Shown in pieces: positions 1-11,170 of a DNA stretch of 64,000 nucleotides. The stretch's first letter is position 1, and the number at the start of each line of letters is the position of its first letter. A program made the position numbers and the translations under genes. Source of the stretch: Epiperipatus broadwayi (lineage: Eukaryota > Onychophora > Udeonychophora > Euonychophora > Peripatidae). Location: positions 994,001 through 1,058,000 of the forward strand of contig JAQFVV010000180.1 in the NCBI GenBank assembly GCA_028023455.1, given 5' to 3'. The notes under the pieces were generated by a model, which was not told the origin of the DNA, searched no databases, and saw only the letters and a list, made by a program, of their open reading frames with translations.

Positions 1-1243
1 AAGTTAAAAGTAAATGACTTAGACATCTATCAGCGAGAGTTCTATATGAATACAGCAATTACATAGCATGTGTGGATTGCACCCACTGGTCATATGCATA
101 CAAGTTAAACATTTAAAATTACTAGCTGTTGATAGTTGGTTTGTGAATGATTATAGTATCATAATAGCCCACTACAGACATTGTTACACCTTTTAGCATT
201 AGAATAACTGAATATAACCTGAAGAAACTAAATCCTTCAAACTAGCTTATCTTGTTATGATATATCAAAATACAAAGCAACCTAACCTACTATGGTGGAA
301 AAATAGCTTAAACACTTAATGAGTGATATGCCAAAATAGACTCTGCAGAGCAAGCTAGCATAAATTGATAAATGTATCATAAGAATAGTGGCTCCCAAAT
401 ATGTACATTTGAGACAAAAGAGGATGCCTGGACTTTGTCACCCTGCATCACAAAAAATCTGGAAGGACACACCAAGAAATATATGTGATAATAATCACTG
501 TAAATAAGCATTATCACCTCATGGAACAGCATATAATAAGTATGGGTGCTTCATACAATCCATCAAGCCCAATAATAAACATGAGCAATACTATAACTAA
601 CAATGACAAGATACAAACATCACTATAACTAACTGAAGTCATATTCAAAATTTTAATCATACTAACAATAAGCAATAATTAATAAAGAAAATTTAATATC
701 ATATGAAATTTTTGGCACAAAGTTACAATTCACATGTGCATGGAATATTAAATATTAAAAATATGGTAACCAATGGACATGAATAATAGTGTGAATAACA
801 TGTGAGAATAATAATTCTCAATGCATAAAAAAGAATACTAGCGGTTATAATTACTATTGCATTTATGCAAAAATATGAAAAAAAAACTTCTGACAATTAA
901 ACATCTAAATATTATACTTTTGATAAATTTAAATAGGAGAAGAGGAAATTTGTCATTTTAAAAAAAGAAATAAATATTAATTTATTATCTTGTAATTTTT
1001 TTTAGTTTTAATTTTCTTGATTAATAAGAAAATCAGATAGTTTGACTTTTACTTTGACTTGCCTTATAAGATCATGTGTTTTTTTAAATAATGTAGGTTA
1101 AAGCTACATAACTTTCTTAATTAGTTCCTTGTACTAATCTTTTAACCACAAGGGTTACTGTTCAGAAGGAGATAATTAATTTTTGACATGTGCCACAGCA
1201 GGTATATAAAGAAAGAGATCATCATTTTAAAGGGTTTTAAACC
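1..1243. other. AT-rich DNA without recognised features
   Basis: I see no open frame with coding character, RNA gene or clear repeat in this stretch. It contains only short A/T runs and ends where the first family A unit begins. Confidence 0.5.
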
Positions 1244-1389
1244 AATAAACATCACAGGATCACCATTTCTTATGTTTGCTTATAACTGTTATGGCAAAAG
1301 TCTCTATACATATTGCCACTCAATGCAAGCCAGAGTAATCCATAGATTCCAGAAGGCTTGTGCATAAAATCGCTATCTAGTGCCTAGTC

Positions 1390-1448
1390 ATCCAATATCC
1401 CCAGACTAATTTCTGGCTTGTGGCCTTCATCAGTGAGGAGCCTTGGAT
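1390..1448 (-). ncRNA. Hammerhead ribozyme, type I, family A copy 1
   Basis: Read on the minus strand, an outer stem I (AUCCAA with UUGGAU) and an inner stem I (UCCUCA with UGGGGA, one G-U pair) flank an internal loop. They enclose the CUGAUGA box, stem II GGC-CACAA-GCC, the GAAA box and a minimal stem III with a two-base loop. Stem III ends in GUC, and cleavage is predicted between 1404 and 1403. Here stem III has a U-G in place of C-G. An A-A mismatch next to the core at the base of stem II is shared by all family A copies and may lower activity. The fold is inferred by eye; activity is not shown. Confidence 0.75.
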
Positions 1449-1843
1449 CTGAGAGGACTGCACCTAGATCTTAGGATCTAATGCCAACCATCCAGCAGCC
1501 ACCCTTTATCTCTACTTAACTACAAAACTATCAGTCTTAAATTGAAAACACTAATATTTTCAATCCAAGCTCATTAGCCTATATAGTCATATAGGTCTGA
1601 ACTCAGTTTAGTACCTATAAATTTGGGTGACCTTGGTTCTTTAATAACTACATCCATCACTATTCTATTAGGCAAGATTGAGATTAAGCAAATAAACATC
1701 ACATGATCACCATTTCTTATGCTTGCTTATAACTGTTATTAAGACAGGCAAAACTTTCTATATGTATTGCCACTCAATGCAAGCCAGAATAATTAATGGA
1801 TGTCAAAAAGCTTGTGTATAAAATCCCCATATAGTGCCTACTC

Positions 1844-1902
1844 ATCCAGTATCTCCAGACTAGTTTCTGTCTTGTGGTCTTCATCAGTGAGGAGCCTTGG
1901 TT
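1844..1902 (-). ncRNA. Hammerhead ribozyme, family A copy 2, partly decayed
   Basis: The CUGAUGA and GAAA boxes and the GUC cleavage triplet are intact on the minus strand. Inner stem I has one C-A mismatch (UCCUCA against UGGAGA), stem II has lost its middle pair, and the outer stem I has two mismatches. Predicted cleavage is between 1858 and 1857. Probably impaired. Confidence 0.6.
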
Positions 1903-2292
1903 CTGAGAGCACTGCACCTAGATCATAGAATCTAATGCAACCCTCCAGCAGCCACTTTTATCTCTACTTAACTACAAAACTGTGAGTCTTAAATTGAAAA
2001 CACTAATATTTTTAATCCAAGCTCATTAGCCTATCTAGTCATATAGGTCTGAATTCAGTTCAATACCTATACATTTTGGTGACTTTGGATTTTTTAATAA
2101 TCACAGCCACCACTATCCTATTAGACAGGATTGGTTTTAAGTCAATAAACATGATATAATCACCATTACTTATGCATGCTTCTGTTATTAAAACAGGCAA
2201 AACTCTCTATACATATTGCCACTCAATGCAAGCCAGAGTAATCAATGGATGCCAGAAGGCTTATGTATAAAATCCCCATCTAGTGTCTACTC

Positions 2293-2351
2293 ATCCAATA
2301 TCACCAGACTAGTTTCTGGCTTGTGGCCTTCATCAGTGGGGAGCCTTGGAT
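2293..2351 (-). ncRNA. Hammerhead ribozyme, family A copy 3
   Basis: The core (CUGAUGA, GAAA, GUC), stem II (GGC with GCC) and outer stem I (AUCCAA with UUGGAU) are all intact on the minus strand. Inner stem I is UCCCCA against UGGUGA, with one C-U mismatch. Predicted cleavage is between 2307 and 2306. Confidence 0.7.
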
Positions 2352-2431
2352 CTGAGAGCACTGCACCTAGATCTTAGGATCTAATGTAGCCCTCCAGCAG
2401 CCATCTTTTATCTCTACCTAACTACCAAACT

Positions 2432-2662
2432 AAAAGGTGGCTGGTGGAGGGTTGCATTAGATCCTAAAATCTATGTCCAGTGCTCTCAGATCCTAGGCTT
2501 CTCATTGACGAAGGTCGAAGTCAGAAACTAGTCTGGGGATATTAGATGATTAGACACTAGATGGGGATTTTATGCACAAGCTTTCTGGAATCCATTGATT
2601 ACTCTGGCTTGCATTGAGTGGCCATATGTATAGAGAGTTTTGTCTGTTTTAATATCATTTTA
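2432..2662 (+). repeat. Family A unit 4, inverted relative to units 1-3
   Basis: This is the reverse complement of the central part of a family A unit, joined head-on to unit 3 so that the array folds back on itself. It ends near 2662. The same ending with an inverted partial unit is seen at 13.33 kb, 60.88 kb and in family B at 24.89 kb, so the inversion appears to be part of how these elements are made rather than a chance rearrangement. Confidence 0.8.
2490..2547 (+). ncRNA. Degenerate hammerhead motif, family A copy 4
   Basis: The plus strand keeps GAAA, the GUC triplet (cleavage predicted after 2533) and a pairable inner stem I (UUCUCA with UGGGGA, using G-U pairs). The first box reads UUGACGA, with C3 replaced by U and N7 being C. 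Loss of C3 and weakened stem II suggest it is inactive. Confidence 0.55.
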
Positions 2663-5026
2663 AGGGTCTGATCTACTATTCTGTCTGCCCAATCCAATCC
2701 GAGCTTCTGACCTGTCCACTGCTTCATCTCTTGACTGACCACTGTGTACTGTAATCTTAAGAATAGTGATAACTTTTTATAATTATTTTATTTTATCTAA
2801 AGTGTAAAGATATTAACTTTATTTGTATTTGAACTTACAATGCAGTGTTGAGAAAGTTTTTAAGGTATTCTACTTTTTATTACCATAATTCAATTTGAAT
2901 TCTATTTTAATTACTAATATAATGCTATGGAAAAATTATTTGTTTATATAAGTAAATTTCATCGATTATGCTTAAGAATAGATTTTAAAAGAAACCAGGT
3001 GATGTATTTATTTGTGTTAATTCAGAGAATTATGCTGAACATTATACTAACTTATTCTTCACTACTATTCATAATTTTTAAGAAAAAGAAATTAAAATGT
3101 AAAGAAAATGATTTTATACTGTTTTAACTTTAAGTTAAGAATAAGCTGCTATGTTTATAATTCTATTTGTTAACAAATTCTATAAAGAATAAGTTGTAAT
3201 AATTTAATGTAAATAATAAATGATTATTTAAAGTGGACTATTGATTATAAAATAACCTGTCATTTTCAAAGCAGAAGAAATTATTATTTAAGTGTGTTCG
3301 CTTTCTCCAATTTTGTGTTATTAAGAAGCATATTTGTGAGAATCTTGAATTTGATATAATTTAAAAAAAAAAAGATACATGATAAATTTAATATGCTTTG
3401 TTCTCTTTGTATTTCATTATAAAATACTTTAAATGGAAGCAAATTAAGGAAACTTACAGTCTATAAAGAAAATAAAAAAAATAGTTTGTCAAAGTAATTT
3501 ACAATGGGCTTTTGATATGCATTGTAATATTTGCAGACTATTAAATTTAATAATATTTCCAAAAGCAAAATTGCTGAAATTCAATACCTGGAAATGACTT
3601 TTATTATTAAACTATTTTACACTTGCTTTTAGATGTGTTTCTTTTAAAAGGGAAGAAGTAAAATATATTTATTTCAATGGAACTGCAGACTCCAAAAATT
3701 ATAACGGAACCAAAAAAAAAATGTTATTTCCGGTCATCATCAAATGATTATTCTCTAGCTAGCTATTTTACATTGGCCAATTCCTTTAAATGAATTCAAA
3801 CCTAGTATTTAACTTAGAATTAAGAACTGTATTAATTATATTTTAGTGCATATCTGGAAGTTATATTTGCTATAAAAATGTTTATCATTCACATGGTACA
3901 GATGCTTCATTACATGGACAATCTGTCAAGGAAGGACTTCACATCCTCAATGGTACTCATTATGGAAAGGTTCTGCTATTGAACTAAGGTGTTATAAAAA
4001 TATATGCAATGTTATTATTATTTTCTTTATGTTATTGTTGTGATAATATTTCTATAGCAAGGTAAATTTTATTATCATCATTGTCTTTAATGAATTTATG
4101 ACTGAATGTGTAGATATTCCTACACATAATAAGGTAAATTTCATATATAATTTAATATGTGCTGGTTAAGCTAAATTTTATAATACTTTTTATTCAATAA
4201 AGATATTCCTCTCTTACATTGATTTGTTTTGTCATTTACTCACTGGTAAAACAGCCAAGTGGGTTTATCAGAAGTCTAAAATTCTCATAATTAGTGTGAT
4301 ACAATGATTTACTGTTAAATTTTAATATGATTAAAATATTTATTAGTCTCATATTATTTACATTTATTTTAAAATTAAATCTACTTTATTACTATAAGTT
4401 TTATATTATACATTACATATGTGTGTATTTCTTATCTAATGTCAAATTTTTGTGTGCTATTATCTTTAAATATTTTTATAGTCCTCTGACTAATCATTTA
4501 ATTGTTGGTTTTAGGCATTGCTTATTGTTTGCTAATTTTTAATGTGAATATTATTTAGTCAGCTTATCAATGATAATTTGTTATCTTGCCATCATTCAGA
4601 TTGAGATATATGCCTTAGAACATTAGGATTTATTTGATAGTGTTTGCTTTTCGTGCTTTGTGGGATGGAGATGCTCTTCCCATTGTTCACATGTTTTATG
4701 CCATGAGTTGATAGTGCTTTACATGTTGTGATAGTTGTCACATGCTATTAAGGTATCTAGATATCTGGAGAGGATCATAAGTTTGGTGCAGTTTCTATAT
4801 TTTTTATGTGCTGAGACTGAATCCACACACTTTTGCCTTAGATAGAGGTATTGGAAGCCATCAGATTTTGTTCATGTTGTTTTGCTCTGTGGAGCCTATG
4901 TGTTGCCTATCTCTCATGATGTTCTTGAATATTTTTCCATTATGGAAGGTGAGGTTATTTCTGTATTAGATATGATGTGGCAATGATAAATTAGTTATTA
5001 AAGAGTTTAGTTCTTCAGATTGCAAT

Positions 5027-5098
5027 TTGTTTACAGTGCTTGGTTAAGTATAACAATTACACTTTGTTTACAGTGTTTGGTTAAGTATAACAATGTCT
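5027..5098. repeat. Small tandem duplication, about 38 bp twice
   Basis: The sequence TTTACAGTG(C/T)TTGGTTAAG followed by TATAACAAT occurs twice in direct tandem with one substitution. It is a local slippage-type duplication with no evident function. Confidence 0.6.
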
Positions 5099-6151
5099 GT
5101 ATTTTGCTGACGTGCTGTTTCAATCAGTCAAAAGCAACCCAACAAAATGTTTATACTTGAAATACTTATTATTTAGCACATGGTGTAGTAGACAATACAC
5201 CACTTCAATGTATTTGTCTTCACCATCTGGAGCACTTTGCCAATGAATTGGTAAGTTATTTAATACTAGATATTTTATTATTATTATTATTATGTGGACA
5301 ATAATTCAGTATTATATGTGTACATGATTTTTGAATGAATGATCCCCACCCTGCCGTATATTTTATCTTAAAATATATATAAAAAATAGTATCAGGCAAT
5401 CTTAGTTTATTTGTCTGAATCTGTTAGTGATTATTATCACTCCATCTTGCTTATTCAAACCTAGTCAGAGTACAATTCAGATTAACAGCAATTCAAACTG
5501 TACGAAAGGATATTATTAGTTATTGCCTGACATGGGAATATTTTATTAAATTATATTGCTCAGCTATGACTTGAGCTATTGTTATTTTTATTTCTTCAAA
5601 TCTAATTTTGTTAAATGGGATAATTTAGCTAAGATAGAAATCCAGATAAACTAGTCAGTGTTAAACAATACCTCCATTAAGTGTATTTTGCTTAAACAAT
5701 TTCATTCAGATATTTTTGTTTAAACCTTAGATAGTTTGTTAGTGAGGTTAGAAGTGTTACCTATGTACCATCTGAGCAAATAATGCAATTGCATCTATGT
5801 TTGGCAAATAACTTCAGCTTTGTTGTAAATAAATTATTGTTCATGTTGCTTTATAAGATATTAATAAATGTATTTGTTATTATTTAAAATTGAGTTTCTG
5901 TTTTTCTATATGCAATTTGTCTTGAGTTCACAATCTTAACAATTTTGATTTATAAAAGAAATCTTGATAATAATGTGAAAGGCTGAAACCTTTGACAGAT
6001 GTACCTTAAAAATGCTTACATGTCAGCAAATCATTTGTAATAATGATTGCACAGGGAACTCTCACACAAGGCAGAGATTTTATGAGAAAAAGATGGTTCC
6101 ACCTTCTTCTCTACTTAAATTTATATATAAAAATAAGCCAGACAACCATTT

Positions 6152-6242
6152 CATGCAAACAGAACCATTTCATGGTAAACCAACAACCACTGCATGCAAA
6201 TCCAAACATCACTGTTCATGCAAATCCAAATATTCACTGTTT
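6152..6242 (+). promoter_or_regulatory. Cluster of octamer-like ATGCAAAT/C motifs in a short tandem duplication
   Basis: A unit of about 25 bp beginning ATGCAAATCCAAA is duplicated, placing two perfect octamers (the POU-factor consensus ATGCAAAT) close together. A near match, ATGCAAAC, lies about 40 bp upstream. Octamers can bind POU transcription factors, but two sites created by a slippage duplication may be meaningless. Confidence 0.2.
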
Positions 6243-7086
6243 TAAATGGAGAAAATTATTTTTTTTATGAAGGCTTCAATTCCAAAAATTGTAATTGTAA
6301 TAAAAAGAAATGAAGATTTATTTGATATTGCTTAAAATTATTTAGACTATTTTCCAGATTGCACATTATTAATTTGTCTTTTTAAAAATAAAAGGTACAA
6401 TAATCACCTTTGATTATTTGAATGGTGTTGTCGATAGGGGTAGTAGAAAGACATAAAAAGCACCGTTTTCTTTCTATTATTTCGAGTGATATCCTGGATA
6501 AAAGGCTATAATTATTCTAAATTTTATACATTTTATTTATGCAATTGTTTAGCAAATTAAATATCTCTTTGGGTAATTGTTATAAGATATTAAGAAACAT
6601 TAGCTTATAAGAGAAGCTTGTGACTCCTATGGTCCACCAGGATGTCAGTCATTTATTGGCAACACAATATTATAGTATAGTTTCTAAAAATTACAAAAAA
6701 TCCTGAGATTATTATTATTATTACATTACTTATTGATTCATTTATTGAAATTATAATTATGGTGGTGGCAAAAGAACTTTGTGATTATTTCATGTGCCAT
6801 TAGAAAGGTATCTTATATTTTACTCTGCAAGATTAGAGTAGCCTAGATCATGCTATTATACAATTTGGTGGCTAATAAATTATTATTTAAGATATTTGAA
6901 ATGAAGATTCATAGAAGATGTTACTTTAAGTACAAATAATTTTACTCAGAGAATATATTCTGATGAAGGGCAGTTTAGATTCTAAAAGTGTTCTATGAGC
7001 AAGAGTGAAGGGTTTTTTTCTTAGTTTGTTCTAATTAATTATCATATGATATGCATTTTTATTATTGCTTTAAAAATTTCCCTTTA

Positions 7087-7455
7087 TCTTAATAGAAGTC
7101 TCTGGAGTATCCATTCACTGAGCAAATCCCATAAGATACCTTTAGTGTAATTCATAAGAATCTCTCCCACAGAATATGTAATATTACTCCCATTCTCCCA
7201 TATTTACAGATTATGTTCACTATATCTCACCCTACCTTCCTTTTACCTTAATAGAAGTCTTTGGAGCATCCATTTAAAATATATGTAAGCGCCACTGAGC
7301 AAAGCCCATAAGATATTTTTAGTGTGATTCATAAAAGAATCTCTCCTGCAGATTATTAATATGTAATATTACTCCCATTCTTCCATATTTACAGATTATG
7401 TTTACTGTCTCTCATCCTACCTTCTCTTTATCTTAATAGAAGTCTCTGAAGTATC
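7087..7455. repeat. Tandem repeat, about 161-185 bp, 2.2 copies
   Basis: Units start with CTTAATAGAAGTCT at about 7087, 7248 and 7433. The second unit carries an insertion that lengthens it. Sequence between starts is clearly homologous, including the shared segment ATATTTACAGATTATGTT. No coding potential. Confidence 0.7.
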
Positions 7456-8631
7456 CATTTATTAAATTAGCAGTAACCACCATTTTACTGACTAGAAGGT
7501 TTGGTTGTTCTACTCCACTATTCTGTGCATTTTTACTTCTGGTTTTTTCTGCAGAGCTTCTAAAAGCAACTAATTTGAAGGCCCTTAAACATGCATTATC
7601 AGGATTTTATATTAAATCTAAAGAAATTATTTCCAGAATATTCTTTAATTAAAATTTTCCAGTAGACTATCTAATTTAAAGATTTATTATAAACTTGTTT
7701 TTCTACTGACATTTAATCAGTTTATCTAATCTTTACTAAAATTTCTTATTTTGAATAAATTTTTTTAGTCCTCCTTTCCTTATCAATTCATTTTTCTGGA
7801 CTTTATTACTTCAATAATTATGCTTGAGTAGTTTTGTATCTGCTTTAAGCAAAGTGAAACTTGTACTGTAAAGATAACAAAATTTAATGCACAAAAAATA
7901 TTCTACTAACAAAATTAAAGGTTTTTGGTTCAAAATTATATAAATCAATCTTCATTTTTTTATATAAGTTTCAATAAATTGGCAAAAGAAATTGTCTAAT
8001 ATTTATGTATCTAAAAACAAAATACAACTACTTTTTTTAAAGAAAATGTTTCTTTAAACAAATAGATTTTAATTACTATCTATTGCTTATTTAATATAGA
8101 TATTATACCATCTCAGTCATGCATTGAGTATGTTTATATATCTATAAATTTAAGCCATTCATTTATTGCTTATAAGGTTGTTTATAATTTGAATCTTCAA
8201 TTGATGTCTTCTCTGATTTTATCTCATTATGTCTAATTTTATGTCATTATAAAGTGCATCAGTATATGAAATAATATTTTTAATTTCATTTTTTTTATTT
8301 TAAAATTATACATGATCTGTTTCGATGTTTTATTTTAAAGATTTCTTGAATTAAAAGACGCATTTTTATTTAATAAGAGTTAGAATGATATTTTGTCGGT
8401 TTTAACTTATTATAAACATTTTATATTATAAAACAAATTGCAGTTTTTTTCTTTTACATTTTAACAAAGTAAAATGATATATTATAACGTATTCATTAAA
8501 GTTATTTATATAAGTTTAAAAAAAAAGTGTATATGTTTTGCTTTTAATAAAAAGTTATATATCTGTATTGTAAAACCCTTAAGATTTAATAGATAAATAA
8601 TAAATAACAATTTACATGTATGTGTGCTTCT
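7456..8631. other. AT-rich DNA, nothing recognised
   Basis: Low-complexity A/T sequence leading into the family C repeat. No exon-like pocket of higher GC and no repeat structure beyond short A/T runs. Confidence 0.45.
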
Positions 8632-8983
8632 GTATATACTGTAACGGTATATAAATATGCCGTTACATTAATTTAAAATAAAAACTTTAAGTTCGCAAAT
8701 AAAAATAAATTTATTAAAAACTAAAAAAATTAAAGAGTTGTTCAATATATATATATTCGCACAGATGCAAAACTTTAAAAATTATTTCTTTTTTAAATAA
8801 AAAAAAAAAAGGTATTTGAACGTACTTTTTTAGAAAAAAGTATAAGAAAAAGATAAAATATTTTTGTAAATGGAAATGATTGTTTTATAAATTAATTGAA
8901 AAGCAAACTAGCCATTGGGGCTCTTATATAATTAAAAAGTCAGAGGAAAGATATAGATAAGAGAATAAAAAGAATTAGCTTGA

Positions 8984-9075
8984 CCAATGGAAGCACCAAG
9001 CCTCAGCTTGGACCCTAATGAAAATGATGGATTAGTGACGTTTTGTTCGTTGAATCCAGAGGATGATTATTAAAG
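8984..9075 (+). promoter_or_regulatory. Promoter-like block of family C copy 1
   Basis: CCAATGG (8984-8990), TGACGT (9036-9041) and a TATA-like ATTATTAAAG (9066-9075) occur in this order. They align with a better TATA box in copy 2 (minus, 56,493-56,500). Spacing resembles a polymerase II promoter. Transcription is inferred only. Confidence 0.35.
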
Positions 9076-9175
9076 AAAAAATATTGAAATTAAGAACAGT
9101 GCCAGACAGTTCCAGCTTGATAGTTTTTGAGAGGTGTGATAGGATGCACATATCACCCTCTCTCTCTATTTTAAA

Positions 9176-9295
9176 AAAAATGAAATGACTGTGATACCGA
9201 AATGGAACCAGCTAAGGCCACCTCCAGAACATCAGATCAAGTCTTCCAATGGGGACATTGTGGGAATTGGCACCAAGATCTGTGACTCTTCTACT
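9176..9295 (+). other. Exon-like block ending at a splice donor (family C copy 1)
   Basis: A pocket of higher GC lies about 100 bp downstream of the promoter-like block and ends ACT|GTAAGC, a good 5' splice site. The same block and donor are present in copy 2 (minus, donor at 56,282). Two short frames start here (MTVIPKWNQL... and MEPAKATSRT...). The second has several third-position differences between copies but stops in both after some 14-27 codons. I regard it as a possible first exon, perhaps untranslated, not an established gene. Confidence 0.3.
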
Positions 9296-9480
9296 GTAAG
9301 CTATTGAACTGAACAATTTTAAAATTTAAAGTAATTAAGAACTTTCGTCAAGATTTGACAAGTTTAATAAACAAACTAAATCTAATTTTTGTAAAATGAA
9401 CTATAACCTGACTTTTCCAAATCAATTATTGTTTAATTTTTTTATATTTAAGTTTGCCAAAAATCATTTCCATTTTTTTT

Positions 9481-9571
9481 AATTAATATTTATTTGCTTT
9501 TTTCGGAATCTGCAAATATGGCTGCCAAAAAGCAAACAAAGAAAGCAACTACTAAGAAATTAATATTTATT
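9481..9571 (+). mobile_element. 63-bp insertion flanked by 14-bp direct repeats
   Basis: AATTAATATTTATT occurs at 9481-9494 and again at 9558-9571. The 63 bp between them are absent from family C copy 2, which keeps a single version of the flanking sequence, so this looks like an insertion with target-site duplication. The insert contains a pyrimidine run (CTTTTTTC), then a leader and ATG GCT GCC AAA AAG CAA, reading MAAKKQTKKATTK. That resembles the 5' end of a mRNA for a basic ribosomal-type protein with a TOP motif. The origin is inference. Confidence 0.5.
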
Positions 9572-10806
9572 GTAGAAATTATTAAATGCATTAAATTTAA
9601 GTTGGGCATAGATGCTTGCATAGATTCATTCACGTTTAGGTATGTTTTTGTTTTCATATTTGATTAAAATATATAGACATTCGGTAAATAATATCTTACA
9701 TTGAATATCTAAAATGTATTTATTCGGATGTCTTTTTAGTTATTGGTGTCAATGCAGCATCTTATGATGAATGCCATTGGGTTTCTTGTGAATTCCCTCT
9801 GCAATTACATCAATGACTTTATATTTTGATCATTTATGTTTATTTTGAAATGTTTTTGAGTGTGTAATCTATGTAGTCAATCTATGCTCAACATTAAAAA
9901 ACAAACTTTTATAAAATTCATCTGTGTGAATGTATATAAATGTTAAATTTAAGTCGGGCATGAATGGCTGTATAGATTTGTAAAGTTATATTAATTAATT
10001 AGGGGAGGGTAATCTTAGGTTATTTGTTTCTTAGTTAAAATGGGTCAATGGATTGGATATATTGGTGTAATTAGTAGATGTAGTATGAGATTCACTATGG
10101 GCAGGGTCGATTTATATGCCACATACCCCCTTGTTGCCTATGGAAGGGATAGTAAGACAAAACGCAGTCCCTTCCTATGGAGTTTTTATTTTTATTGTTC
10201 TTCTTGCCGACAGATGTAGCATTCCTGTTTGGTTAAGAGTCAATATCTTCTCTAACCATACTGTTCAGATGTACATTCCTGGCAGTATAGTATTTAGTGC
10301 TATCGTATTTTCATGCTACATTGAATACATCAATGTATTAGATGGATTGATGCCGGTTTGACTGCGAACTTTTGGCCTAAGGTTAAATAAGGGATAGAAT
10401 ATTTTCTTTTCAAATACAATCTATGTAGTTTATTCATACTCGACAATCTTAAAATAAATATAAAATTTATCTGTGTGGATGATTTAAAATTTTAAAATAA
10501 TAATTTAAATTAAAAGTTAATATTAAAAAATAATAATAAATGTTATTCCTCAAATTTAAAATGATTATACATGTGCATTAATAAATGTTGTTTGTGTGTT
10601 AATTACTGGCAGTGGCTTTTATTTTTTTATATTTAAGATATAAATCAAAGTTATATATTTTATCTCTGCGTCTCCACTGAGCTAGTGACTTGGGCTAATG
10701 GTCTAAATAATAAATAAAAGTTGGATCTTTGTCAGCATGTATGTGTCTACTTTATAAATTTTCTGAGTTCAATTGGCCTAGATGGCGCTTTTGTAGTGCA
10801 GATATG

Positions 10807-11170
10807 GTAAGACTTACTTTGACTTTACTTTGGACCATTATAATACATATGTGTTGATTTTTAAATTTGCAAATATTTTAAATGAAATTTTGTTTACAAA
10901 AATACAATATTTGTATTAATATTTTAAAATAAGCCAAAGGTATTATTTATTATTATTTTAAAAGAAGTTAAATTTGTAATAATGTTTTAAATTGTTTTTT
11001 TGTGGTTTAAAATTAAAATTCTAAACAAAAACATGTGAGAAATGCCAACCTTTCCTTAAGTAACCTCAATAATAAGCCCATGGCTTCAAGTTGAATCCCT
11101 TTTCTTACTTCTTGTTTTCTACATAGGATGTATCTTTAACAATATAATGCATTAAGCATTAAATATTTTT
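10807..11170. other. AT-rich spacer
   Basis: A/T-rich sequence between family C copy 1 and the terminal-inverted-repeat element. No feature recognised. Confidence 0.4.

Larger units (their letters stand above)
1244..2431 (-). repeat. Family A tandem repeat, three direct units (about 450 bp), ribozyme-bearing strand is minus
   Basis: Three head-to-tail units begin with the same AATAAACAT start at 1244, 1691 and 2144, giving periods of 447 and 453 bp. The third is cut short at 2431, where an inverted unit takes over. Units differ by scattered substitutions and small indels, so this is an old but well-preserved array. Each unit carries a hammerhead motif on the minus strand; cleavage at the three predicted sites would release monomers of about 454 and 449 nt. 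No protein is encoded. Tandem units of a few hundred base pairs with one hammerhead each are typical of metazoan retrozymes, Penelope-like element pseudo-LTRs and the newt and schistosome hammerhead repeats. The assignment to that class is inference. Confidence 0.85.
2663..7086. other. AT-rich DNA, no gene recognised
   Basis: Only short, low-complexity open frames occur here, and I do not support any as coding. Small features are a 38-bp tandem duplication near 5027-5098 and an octamer-bearing duplication near 6190-6242, listed separately. Confidence 0.5.
8632..10806 (+). repeat. Family C repeat, copy 1 (about 2.1 kb)
   Basis: Nearly the whole segment aligns by eye, in reverse orientation, with 54,951-56,990. 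Shared blocks include a TTCGCACAGATG segment at the left, a promoter-like block (CCAAT, TGACGT), a block ending in a splice donor, two internal AATTTAAGT(C/T)GGGCAT blocks, and a right end of GATGGCGC followed by GTAGTGCAGAT. The two copies are clearly diverged with many small indels. No transposase or reverse transcriptase is seen, so the mobile class is unknown. It could be a non-autonomous element or an old duplication of a gene's 5' region. Confidence 0.75.

Noticed and set aside
10116-10361. Homologous open frames in both family C copies (10,116-10,361 plus; 55,375-55,638 minus) as a conserved protein
   Set aside because: Over the alignable part, differences are spread about evenly over codon positions (roughly 4, 5 and 5), and an indel shifts the frame in the middle. 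This is the pattern of a neutral repeat.
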